64,000 nucleotides of DNA from Gossypium raimondii (taxonomy: Eukaryota; Streptophyta; Magnoliopsida; Malvales; Malvaceae). A program made the position numbers and the translations under genes. The notes under the pieces were generated by a model, which searched no databases, was not told where the DNA came from, and saw only the letters and a list, made by a program, of their open reading frames with translations. Numbering within the stretch: the first letter of the stretch is position 1; the number at the start of each line of letters is the position of its first letter. Location: positions 8,556,001 to 8,620,000 of the forward strand of contig NC_068567.1 in assembly GCF_025698545.1 (NCBI RefSeq), written 5' to 3'. Positions 1 through 11,480 of the stretch are shown here, piece by piece.

Positions 1-2179
1 GAAGAACGAAGTAAGAACGACCCTTGAAAGATGAACAAAAAGCAAGAACACTTGAGAGAAAAGTTTGAGTGAATACTCTCAAAATTCTTATTAACAACTG
101 AATGAATTACAATGATGAGAGAGTCCTCTATTTATAGTTGAGGCTCTCCAAAATCAACGGTCTAAATCAAAATACATCAATGGCTACAATTAAAAGCAAT
201 CACAATATCAAATCTCTAAGATTACATAATCGTATCTTCTAAAGGTTTCATTTAATATCTAGGATCACATATCTCAAAAGATCACCTTCCATATTTGCCA
301 AGCATATCTTCAAAAGATTACTTTCCTTATTTGCCAAGCTCCGGAGATGGGCTTTTAATTCCTCCAAGCAATGGACCAGTCCAGTTGGGCCAAATGACCT
401 CCCTCGAATGCAATGGATCGCAAGAATCCGTCATGGTTGCGAGATCCCATGCGCAACCCATGACACTAGTACATGCCACTTAAACAAAAGGAAAAAATAC
501 ATCACCAAAATTTTTTTGTTGGAGTCGAGATCTTTCGGATCTTTGATCGGACCTTGAACTCTAATAACACGTAATACGAAAACAATCAGACATTGAGTAT
601 TTCATACTCAGTGATATTACTATAAATTAAACTATTTAATATTAAAAAATTACAAACATCAACCATAAGCCTTTAAAAAAAATCATTTAAACTAATTATA
701 CATAATTATAAATCACTTCATAAATCTTAAATTCATATATATATATATATTTCATATACTAATTCAATTCATAATTTAATTCATACATTCTTTCTCGTAC
801 TTTTCAATAGTGCCAAATCAATCAATCTCATTTTCAAATTTTCATTTCCATTATTTACCCTATTAACAAGGCTTAGACTCTAACAAATACATGGATTCCA
901 CCCAAATACACCAGAAGATCCAACCTAACACACCCGATCTAGTCTGAACTACAAATCTCCTCATCATATCACAAATCCTATGGCATGCCATTTGTATCCA
1001 ATCTAGTCCGATAAGTTAATAGGGTATTATTTTACTTTTCCAATTTCAAATTCATTTCCACAACAATTTCAAATATTCAATCAAATCAAAACATCTATTA
1101 TTTCAATTCACATATAATTCAATATTCACACATATTCTTACTTAATTTCAAATGTTATTACTTACCTTAATTTAAATATCCCATGATTACAATTTCAATA
1201 TAGCATTTAGTAAATAGTTTAAGTTATAGTAATACAAACCTAGAATACGCGTTTACTCCTCAACAATCTTTTCTTTTCCTTTGGATGCCGATGCCTCATT
1301 TTCCTTGTTAGCTATTTAAATTATAATTAATTTCACTATTGTTTACAACATTAAATTATAAAAATAAAAATAATAATTAAATTTTATTCAATTCCTACTT
1401 ATTCCCAATTTAATTCTAACTAAGCTTACTTACTTTTCTAGCTTAATTCATACTTCTTTTCTACTTAATTTCTTGCCATATTTAACTCAACTATTCAATA
1501 TTCATAATTAAACCCTAATTTAAGACTTCTTATAACTTAATCCCAACTATGTAAAACTTATAGCTCACTTTACAATTTGATCCTTTAATCAATTCTAACT
1601 AAAATTTCTATCAATTAAACCCCTAATTTAACAACTTGTTCAACATGAATCATGTTCAAAAACCTATGAACTTCCATAACCTCCACTTAATTTCAACAAA
1701 ACTTTGTTTTAAAGCTTCTAAAACATCAAAATTAAGAGAAAATGGTTAAATTTAGCTTACCAATTAAACTTGAAGCTTTAAAATCCCAATTTTCCCTTTT
1801 CTTTTCTTTCCCTTTTTCTTCTCCTGTTTTCGTTTTATTCTCTGTTTCTTTTCTGTTCTTTTGTTTCTTTTCTTTTTATTTACTTACTTTACTTTATTTT
1901 ATTTGCTTTATTATTATTTTTAATTACTAAATAATTAATATAATATCAATATAAAATATCTTAAGCTTAAATATTAAGTGAACCAATTGTTTAATAACAT
2001 TTGTACATATTTATTTTATTACACTTGTATAAATTTTATACCATTTATTTGTCAATTATCTTATTTATTTAATAAAATTCTATTTAATAATTTAATATAA
2101 TTATTACAAATGTATATACTTTTATCAATACATTTGTATTAAATCACTACCATACATTTGTCTTTGTTTAACTTATTTC

Positions 2180-2255
<76 letters not shown>

Positions 2256-2608
2256 TTAATATAATTTATTATTTCATATTAAACTGATTATTAATGAAAT
2301 TTTAGTAGAAAATATCACATAAAATTTTCAATCTTACCCAGCTTATGCCGCCTCATACTTATGAATTGGCTTAATTGCCATTTTGATCCTTTATACTTTC
2401 TTTTAATCTATAATTAAACTTTTACCCTTTACTCTATTTAGTCCTTTTTCCTAATTATTCTTAATTAGACTAAATTCACCTAATTAATACCTAATTAAGC
2501 ACTCAACTAAACTCATAATTACTTCTAATAATTATTTATGACTCAGTTTACTAAGATGGAGGCCCGATAATGTACTTTTCCTATGCTCGTGAATTTTGGG
2601 TCATTACA
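1..2608 (-). mobile_element. Gypsy-type LTR-derived sequence
   Basis: No host gene is visible in this AT-rich stretch. The end at 2608 reads GGGTCATTACA, which on the minus strand is TGTAATGACCC, a usual start for gypsy LTRs in this kind of genome. A (TAA)n run lies inside. I could not find the other boundary or a target duplication, and the first 500 bases may belong to a different retroelement. Short ORFs here are not conserved-looking. Confidence 0.4.
2181..2252. repeat. (TAA)24 microsatellite
   Basis: An uninterrupted run of about 24 TAA units lies inside retroelement-derived DNA. It is likely to be length-polymorphic. Confidence 0.95.
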
Positions 2609-3239
2609 TGTAGCTTAATGTAGCTAACCGAGAGTTAATTTGTAAAACTATTAAAAGCTTAAGGACTTACCATGAATGATTATATGTGTTTGTGAACTTA
2701 GTTGATAGATTCAAGAGATTGATAGCTAAATAGGATTATTTTGTAAAGTGACTTTTAGTACATTAAATTAGTAAAATTTCATGAAATTCTTGTGAAAAAT
2801 TAATGAATATGAGCTAAATAGGGACTATATAGAAATCAACTAGCTTGAGTTTTGCTTAAATATGGTTAATTTGTAAGTTTCAGGTTTAGGGACTAAATTG
2901 CATAAAGAGTAAAATATTAGGGGTAATTTTACAAATTTATATTGAAATAGTTATAAGCTTAAGTTTAATTATTTGAGATGTTGGAATCTGTAACACCCTT
3001 TACCCGGTCCGGTCATCGGACCTGAGGAATAAGGTGTTACAAGTAATTACCATACAAATACAAATAATTTACAATTTAAAAGAAGTAAATAATTACTAAA
3101 TAATTACATATGGGCATGCATATGATCATTTTTTTATTTAATTCAAATAAATATTGAGTATAAGGAAACTTAAAAACAATTCAGAAAAGATCAGGGATTG
3201 ATTTGAAACAAAATGAGAAGTTGGGAAAAATCTAAAAAC

Positions 3240-3480
3240 AGGGGACACACGGTCGTGTCCCCAGATCATGTGGAAACGTCTAGCCTGTGTGAGTTTGGAC
3301 ACATGGTCATGTGTGTGAGTCACACGAATGTGTCAATAGTTTACACGACCATATAGGCAGATCGTGTAGCTTATTGACCCCGTGTGCAATAAAACCATTA
3401 AAATTTATAGACCACATGCTTGTGCCGCCAGCCCGTGTGTGGCACACGGCCGTGTGCCAGACCGTGTGCACCTAGAAAAT
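3240..3480. repeat. Cluster of ACACGG/CCGTGT palindromic motifs
   Basis: Repeated short GC-rich motifs such as CACACGGTCGTGTCC and GGCACACGGCCGTGTGCC stand out against AT-rich DNA. A similar cluster occurs near 9650-9900 in the neighbouring LTR. They are self-complementary and could form small hairpins. Confidence 0.7.
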
Positions 3481-4398
3481 TTTGTTCTAAAACATGTAAG
3501 TTATCCATGTGACACTTATACCACAAGCTACCATTTACATCAATTTTAACATATTCAAAAACATTTAATTTAAACTCAAAACATTATTGGAACAATCATC
3601 TTAAGAGTCTAACCAATATGCCACAATTGGCACCTCAAAAGCACAATTTAAAAACTAACTAAATGATCACATTCATTCATGTCAATATACCCTCATTAAT
3701 TTCTCAAGAATTCATTCTACACACGTATACATTCAACTATCATATATTTAAGTATCAAACCAGGACAACCTATCAAAATACCAATCACAACTATTATCAT
3801 CACTCAAAATGCATACTTACATAATCTCAAAAAGACTAACTAAATATAAAATGACCATTTAAAACATTAAACATCCTAGGTACATGCCAAGACCGAAAAG
3901 ATCCATTCACCAACATTGAGTTCAAGATTTGTTCAAGATTTGCCACTGTATGCTGAGTCGACAATCGGATCAATGAATACCTAACCTGAGCACACAATAG
4001 AAAATAAATCATACGATAAGTAAAACCTCATGGCATTTTTATAGTTTGGATATTTAAACATATTACGAAATAGCCAAGTACGCAATTTAAATACCATAAG
4101 AAATATGCAAAGAAACATGTAGCTTTCATATTTTCGGAACTACATTCATCAAATCTCTCTAGAGTTTCTAATATGAAGCATCTCACTTTATTTTCTTTAC
4201 TCAATAAAAATAACCACATATATATCTTATTTCATTCTAACTTTAGTATCGTTCATTATTCAGTGTTAATTTCGATTCCCATTTCTTATCTTCATTTTCC
4301 TTGTTAACGTGATTCGAACTTGGACGTCTACGCGAATCCAACCATCACACCAAATTTGGCACTCAGTGCTTGACGGATAAATTCGTAAATAATGAAAT

Positions 4399-4654
4399 GC
4401 GCCTTGCCCTAGCCACTAAAACCGACAAATGAGTGTGTCAGCACTGGTCGGTATAACCGAAAAATAAATATGCCCTGTGCTAGTTAGTAAAACTGAAAAA
4501 TGAGTGTGCCCAGAACTGGTCGGTATAACCAAAAAGTAAATGCGCCTTGCGTTGGTCGGTAAAACATACAAATGAGTGTGCCTAGCACTGGCCGGTATAA
4601 CCGAAAAATAAATGAGCCCTGCGCTGGCCAGTGAAACCAACAAATGAGTGTTCA
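4399..4654. repeat. 72-bp tandem repeat, 3.5 copies
   Basis: Units run from (G/A)(C/T)GCC(T/C)TG to AATAAAT and repeat about every 72 bp. Each unit is two related halves of about 36 bp, built on GGTAAAACCGACAAATGAGTG and GGTATAACCGAAAAATAAAT. The array is inside the 2989-8205 LTR element. Confidence 0.8.
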
Positions 4655-4975
4655 TTCATTTCAAAACCAATGTTTCAATTTCATTTTAACATTTCACCAA
4701 TTTGTTCCAAAGACTAAATCTCTTAATATACTCACCAAACAAAGTAATATATATATATATATATATATAAGAACAATAATTGAAATAGTTGGGTTATAGA
4801 AACACCAACCTTTGAACATTATAACTGAACATACATACAACATAGTTTATAACATTCACCCACTTTATAATTTCTGACTACAGTATCGATGGACACGCGA
4901 ATAACACTAATATTGTAAGAATCGAATAGTGTTAAAACAACAATATTTGAACAACCTTGAATTACACTCGTTTAT

Positions 4976-6175
4976 TGATACGAGATCAAAGGCCTGACAA
5001 ATGCGTTCCAAACTAAATGGGACCATTCAGGAGTTTGTTACCAAGGCCTTAGATGCATACACGAAAGAACGGGAAAATCAAGATTTCAAATCTTGGGAAT
5101 CTTGGTCCAAGAAACCAAATCTTGCAGCCAAAGCGCATTGGATCTTCGTTACAAGCATCAACGATTCAATTTTGGTAGGAGATGGATCACAATCCCAAAT
5201 TCTTGAAGCCAAGGCCCAATAAAAAAATTCCAAGCCCAATCAAGAAATCCACCCATACTTAGTCGAAAATCAGGCCAAATTGTCAAAGTGGCCCAAGTTG
5301 TAAAGTTTTATATTTATTTATTTATTTATTTTACTTAGTTTAAATTTTTATGTAAATATTCAGTTCAAGAGTCCCAAATAAAGACCCTTGGCCGAATTTC
5401 CATATTAAAATAATTAGAAGTTTTTTTTATTTTAGTTTTCTAATTAGATTAGGAAAACACTTGAGAGGCCTATATAAAGGCTTGGCCGGCCACCTTGTTA
5501 TTCACTTCTCAATTATATCAAAAATTTCAGATTTGTTTAAGTGCAGAATTCTCTTTGAGTTTTTCTCCAAGAATTCTCTCTTGGGTTTTCTTTAGAAGTT
5601 GTTTTAACAATCTTTTGATTGTGGGAGCCATCTTCAGCCTTCTTCTTGCCATTGATATTCTTGGAGGGGAGATTAGAGCCGTTTGAAGGGAGTTGTGAGA
5701 TCTTTCGGGATTTCAAGGCTTCTCAGGACTTATCTTTTAATTTCTTGCTGTCAATTCTTTCTTTATTTCTGCTTGTGCCGAATCTTTATCTAATTTATTT
5801 GCTGTTCTTATTGTGTTTCCAGCCTTTTTTCTATCTTAAAGAATCAGCCAAAAATCCTCAATTTCTAGGGTTCTTGTCGATTCATCCTTACTCTTTTTGG
5901 GTGAAATTAGATTGCCGAAATTTGGGGAAAACTATCTTGGTGTTCAATTGGGCAAAATCGCAATCTCCTTTAGGGTTTCAAGAACCCTTATTAACACTTA
6001 TTTCTATTCTCAATTTGATTCTTTGTTGATTTGGGGATTTTATTTCAGATCTGGAAATTCAAAGTTCTAATCTTTTAATTTTCTATTTCGTTTCAGATCT
6101 GATTGTTTAGGGTTTTCATAGGAGTTTCCTGTGACTTGGCAACTCGATCTTGGTCCGCGCTCAACCCCCGTATCA
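4976..6175 (+). mobile_element. Solo LTR with TTTAT target duplication
   Basis: It starts TGATACGAGATC and ends CCCCCGTATCA, giving inverted TGATACG/CGTATCA ends. TTTAT flanks it on both sides (4971-4975 and 6176-6180). At 1,200 bp with no internal domain between two LTRs, it is a solo LTR left by recombination. It is nested in the element at 2989-8205. ORFs of 60-136 residues inside it match no recognisable gene. Confidence 0.85.
5471..5478 (+). promoter_or_regulatory. TATA box of solo LTR
   Basis: TATATAAA in the context GGCCTATATAAAGGC sits about 500 bp into the solo LTR, the expected place for an LTR promoter that reads rightward. Confidence 0.6.
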
Positions 6176-7794
6176 TTTATCCTTCCCATTGAAATGATAA
6201 TATAACAGAAAAAATCAAGTAAAGCATTAAATCAGCATGAAGTATATCAGATATAACCAACTTTGGGAAAACACTTATTTACCTATAATATCAGCATTAA
6301 AATCGGCATAAACACTTATTTAATCCTAACATTTAATTTAACATAAACATAATAGAAATGTCTACTTGGACAACACTTAAAACATGCTTTGGATGAAATT
6401 TAAAACATATTTTGGACAACATTTAAAACTTACTTTGACAGCATTTGAAACATACTTTTGCTGGCACTTAATGCATATCAAATGTTACAGAGATACAAAC
6501 AGGCTTCTGCTCAATTTCAATCTGATTAATATAAACAAATCAATTCCATATAACTACTTCAAGATAACTCAATTCTTTCTTGGCATCGGACTGTAGCAAT
6601 AAATAACACAAAATATCATAACATACAAAATTTAATAAGCATCAAACTAAGAATTTGCTCACCGTAAACTTCGGGTTATTCAAATCGTAATCATTTAATT
6701 CATATTTTTCGATTTAAACCTTTAATGCCAAAAATATTATATAAATAACAGTTCAAATAGTGAGCAAAGCAATATAATAGAAATGCATCATTAATTAATA
6801 GTGTAAGTCCTATATGAACTTACCAGACAAAAATGGTGACACGCAAAACGCCGAGGACTAATTCGCAAAAAAAAAACTTTTCCTCAACTATCCCCTGATT
6901 ACCTCAAATCTCGATCTATACAATAATTTATTTCGATTTATCAATTTCAAACATGTCAAAACAACCTATTATAATCATATATATTAATTCAAAAAAATTC
7001 AATGATCCCTAAAGTTTTGTATTTTATTCAATTTAGTCATTAAAACCGAAATGGTTATATCTTGCAAATTTGAGAACCAATTTTTAAAAAGATTTCAAAT
7101 ACTTCCCATTACAACCCTCTGCTATCAATAATTATAGAAAATTAATACCAATTCTGAAATATTTTAATTTTTGTCCCTATATTCAAAACTAACAATTAAA
7201 CTTTACAAATTAGTCTCTCTTTTTCTTTTTCCAAATCTAAACTTAAAAAGTTAACCATTTAACACCAAAACTTCAACATTCAACTGAAGTAACATCTTCA
7301 AATTTTAACAATAACAAAAATTACAAGATGGGTCGGCTAGCTTATAATACCGGAATTTCAAAAACATAAAAATTACAAGAAAATAACTAAATTGCACTAA
7401 CCAATTTGAAGCTTGAAAAGTTTAAACCCCATGCGTCCTTCTCCTTTCTTTTTCGAAAAGGCTAGGATGAAAAGAGAATAATCTCTCTCTTCCCATCCAC
7501 TAATATCATCTTTTAATTTCTTTTTGTCTTTTTTGTCTTTTAACAATATTTTTACTAAAGTTTACAAATATAAAATATATAATAAGTCTTAACCAGCCAC
7601 TCGTATATATTCATATATAGTAATTTATTTACTTTATAAGTCCTATATATTAAATTCTAATTGTAATTCTTTAATAATTCTTACTTTAATTACTTACATG
7701 ATTTAGTTCATGTACTCTAATTAAACACTATTTTGACGAAATTAACTATATGAAATTTAATTTATTCCTAACATAGCTCCATAAATATTTAATA

Positions 7795-8205
7795 AAAATA
7801 TTTACGAATCCTATTTAAGGAAATGGGATCCCAATACATGAATTTCCAAAATCAACGACTTTAGAACTGATACACTTGTACTTTTACTAATTGTCCAATT
7901 AGCAAATTTATCCGATTAAAATTTAATATAAAATTATAATTAACTCATAAATATTATTTAATAATATTTACTTGACTCGGTTTATGGAAACGGGATCTCA
8001 AATCGTAATTTTCAACTCCACTCACTTTAGTATCATTACACTTGTACCTTAATTTACTATCAATTAAGCAAAATTATTAGACTAACTTTAATATGTTTCT
8101 ATACTAGTTTCATAAATATTAAATATTAATATCTATGAACACATTTTACAAAAATGACATTTCAGAACTGTAATTTTTTAGACCACTGGAAACTGGATTG
8201 TTACA
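7795..8205. repeat. Triplicated LTR-end segment
   Basis: Three diverged copies run in tandem at roughly 7795-7900, 7965-8060 and 8120-8205. Each has a 'tatgaa/tatgg...gggatc...aatt...ACTTTAG/actg...ACACTTGTAC' type order. The last copy ends at the element boundary TGTTACA. Confidence 0.5.
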
Positions 8206-10152
8206 GAATCGATTAATTGAACGAAATTATTATTTAGATCAAGAAACAAATCAATCGGACACAAACAGTGGAAAAGCTGAAGTAGCGAAATAGTTGTCGG
8301 CATCGTGTTTGTAACTGTTTTTATTTAGGTAAGTTCGCATATTGATTAAGTTGTTAATTGCTATTTTGGAAAAATTGTTTATTAACATCTGTGTTAGGTA
8401 TAGGTTAAGTTGATTGATAAATATAAATTGACGATTTGGATTAAATTAAAATGTTAATTTGAATATTATGATTGAAAATGGGAAAACTTTATGGTTAAGT
8501 AATGGTGATGAACTATTATATAAATGATTACATGGTTTGGATAAGATATGACCCGTTTGAACCTTGTGAGTGCTTAAGATATAAATGACATGTCATTAGG
8601 GTTTATTATAGTTTCGGGTGCTGGTCTCAGATGTCCTACCGATGGTTAAGGTCTTGCATTTGTTGCGGATTCTCCACAACTCGTGTGAGCAACATCGTGT
8701 AGTCTAATATCCCGACCTACAGCTCGTGTGAGCATTTTCCTGCGTATTCAATGTTATGTCATTGTGGTTCATCGGGTATTAAATGATATACAAATGAGTA
8801 AATTGATTTATGTAAAGGACATTTATGAATTGGTTATATGGTATCAAGCATTGAGTGGATTGTGTCATATATTATAGACATGAAATGGACGATTGAATCG
8901 AAATTGTTATTTATTAACATTCTATGATATGATATGGTTTTAAGTTCTTAAATATGTGAACTCACTAACTTGTGAGATTTGTGATGTGTATAGGAATTGA
9001 ATGATCTCATGAGCTTATTAATGAAATTATGCATGAATTGTATAAATTGAGCCTATTTGGTAAGTTTACGTTTATGATTTATACAAGCTTACTAAGCACT
9101 AGTTGCTTACGTTAGTTGTTTTCTTTTTCTTTAAACCATCGAAAATCTCGACCGGTTGTAATCAAGTCGGAGCACACACACTATCCGCCCTTCATCTCGG
9201 TAGAAGTTTTGGTCATTTTGAAGTTGGCTATAAATGGCATGTACTAGGAGCTTTTAAGTTTTGTTGTTATAATGATGTAGTTTAAACTTGGTTTAAGCAT
9301 ACTTGTGATTATATCTTTTGAGTTGGCTTGTAAATGTCCATATGTAGGTTTCTTTAGTATGTGGTAAATTGTTTGTGAATAGAATGGTTGAATTTTGTAT
9401 GTTTGGCATGTGTTTAAGATAAAGACTTGTGATCTTTGAATGTGAATTAGTTTGGTGTATGAAATGTGGTGCCAATGAGGGCATATTGGTTAGTCATTTA
9501 GGTTGAACACTTTGGTATGTTTTAAGCTGGTTTGAATGTGTTTTGAAGGCATCAGAATGGTTGGTTTTGGTTTGGCTTGGCACCCAAGGAATGGGTAATG
9601 TTATGGCTTGTTTTAGAAGTCATTTTAGGTGCACATGACCTGGGACACAGGCTGTCACACGGCTGTGTGCCACACACGGTCACTTCATACAGGCAAGTGG
9701 TTTATTTAATTTTGGTGCAGGTTTGTTCCACACGGTCATAGGTTGATACACGACTATGTGACCCTATTTCGAATAGCACATGGTCTGGCACACGGTCTGC
9801 GACACGACTGTGTGACCCTATTTTTGAACTGTACACAGTTTGCCCACACGGCCATGTTTCTAAGCCACATGATCTGGGCTTTATCACACAGCTGTGTGAC
9901 CCTTGTTTTCAAATTTTTTTTACTATTTTTTGTTTTTTTTCAAATTAGTCCTTGATTGTTTATAAATTGATTTTTAGGTTCCGTGGGCTCGATAAGGCCC
10001 GTAATCATATATATGCTATGATTGATGATTGGTTTTGAATATTTGATATTTAAATTAATAATTGAATGGTTTTATGTTGTTGTTTGATTCGATATGTGTC
10101 GTAATACTCTATAACCCTAATCTGACGACAGAGATGGGTTAGAGGTGTTACA

Positions 10153-11480
10153 AGCGGAGTTGGGTAGGATCTATTCTAATAAATTGAAATCGCATTGCTA
10201 TGCATGAGCGTATGCATACATAAACTGTGAATGCTGAGATATTATTACACCGATGTGTTGATCTAAAAAACTCATACTTTGAATCACTAGATGAGTGTGA
10301 ATGTTATGAGAATTATTATTTTGTATACGACATCTATTGTTTGCACTGATTTTCTTATGATAGGACTCACACTAAACTTCAATAGCTCACCCCACTTAGT
10401 TTTCCATCTTTTTAGATAACTCGCAAGGTTAAGGCATAGACTAGGTATCCAGAAAGTCTTGGCTTGGATTGCCTTTTTCTAAAAATATATTAGATTTACT
10501 ATTTGAATTTTTGGTTATTCAAAAGTTGTATTCTTCTATTTTTGAACTATGGCTTGAGATTTAAGTTTTGGGTTTATATAGAATGCATGAAATTTAAATT
10601 GATTTTAGGATGTTGAAATATGGATTTTAATTATTTATGCATGAAATTTGATTTTTCCTTAAAACTATTTTAGACATCACTTTTTCGTTACATTATCATG
10701 TAAATGAGATTTGAAAAAAAAAAGATATGGACATAAAATTGGAAAACATCTTTTGCTAAGTAAACTTTAAAATCCATCGTTTTTAGGAAATTATATCTTT
10801 TAGTGAAAATGAGATAAAACGCTAGGTTTTTCTTCAAAGGTAGATAAATGCTTTTAAAAGATTGTTTTAAACTCCAGATTTATTTTTTACTTGGCTATCT
10901 TGGTGGCTAATATAGCTTTTCGAATTCGATCGTAACTTCTAGACCAAGTTGGGGAAGTTACAGATGTTATCATATGACATGTGGTAGCATATGATTAGTT
11001 GGACATTCCAACTGTTAGTTTTTAACATTAAAGGATTAAACTGGGAATATCCAATAATGTTAGAGACTAAAATAAGACTAAAAAAAAAAACCTTTAAACA
11101 CCAAAGTGAGAAAAACAATATACCTTGGAGACTAAAGTGTGCATTAAGCCTAAAATTTATTGTTTTAGGTTTATTCTATAGGGAAGGAAAGTTAAAAAGT
11201 AACCTGAAACAAAAAATAAATTATAAAAAATTTGAATTATTAAGGCTTAATCTAGGATTTCATCATTCAACTTTACTCTTTTTTTTTTGTCTAACTTGTT
11301 TTCTACTAAAATTATAAATTTATATTAGTCACATAACAGATTTTAGTATTAAAAAAAAAGTATCAAAACAAAACAAAATATTAGTAATTGATTAATATTT
11401 GACATAAAAAATTTATAAATTAAACATTTATATTATTATGTTTTAAAGTTCTCTAATTTTTGTAACAAAATTTAAGAAAT
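10153..11480. mobile_element. Retroelement remnants, no gene
   Basis: The stretch contains GGGGAAGTTACA ending at 10,962, which on the minus strand resembles another LTR start (TGTAACTTCCCC). No matching end or target duplication was found, and no host gene is visible. The 108-codon ORF at 10,991-11,317 is lysine-rich and resembles no family I know. Confidence 0.35.

Larger units (their letters stand above)
2989..8205. mobile_element. LTR element with GAATC target duplication
   Basis: It starts TGTAACACCC and ends GGATTGTTACA, so the ends are TG...CA with an extended inverted TGTAACA/TGTTACA. The five bases outside, GAATC, are identical at 2984-2988 and 8206-8210, which fixes both boundaries. 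Without the nested solo LTR it is about 4.0 kb. No gag-pol coding was seen, so it is either a very long solo LTR or a non-coding derivative. It contains ACACGG-rich sequence near 3240-3480, a 72-bp tandem repeat, and a diverged triplication of its 3' end. Confidence 0.75.
2609..10152 (-). mobile_element. Older gypsy LTR, split by nested insertion
   Basis: The right end, GGTTAGAGGTGTTACA at about 10,137-10,152, is the reverse of a TGTAACACC LTR start, so this LTR lies on the minus strand. Removing the element at 2989-8205 and one copy of its GAATC duplication joins 2609-2988 to 8206-10152 as continuous LTR-like DNA. The right part holds GCATTTGTTGCGGA and CTCGTGTGAGC motifs, plus an array of ACACGG/CCGTGT motifs near 9650-9900. 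The exact left boundary and a target duplication were not found. Confidence 0.45.

Noticed and set aside
5619-6029. 136-codon open frame
   Set aside because: It lies wholly inside the solo LTR bounded by TTTAT duplications, is Leu/Phe-rich and matches no family. It is chance or LTR sequence.
10252-10967. Possible LTR with GATGT duplication
   Set aside because: GATGT occurs at 10,963, and at about 10,252, but the sequence after the latter does not begin TG and the ends do not match, so the boundary is not supported.
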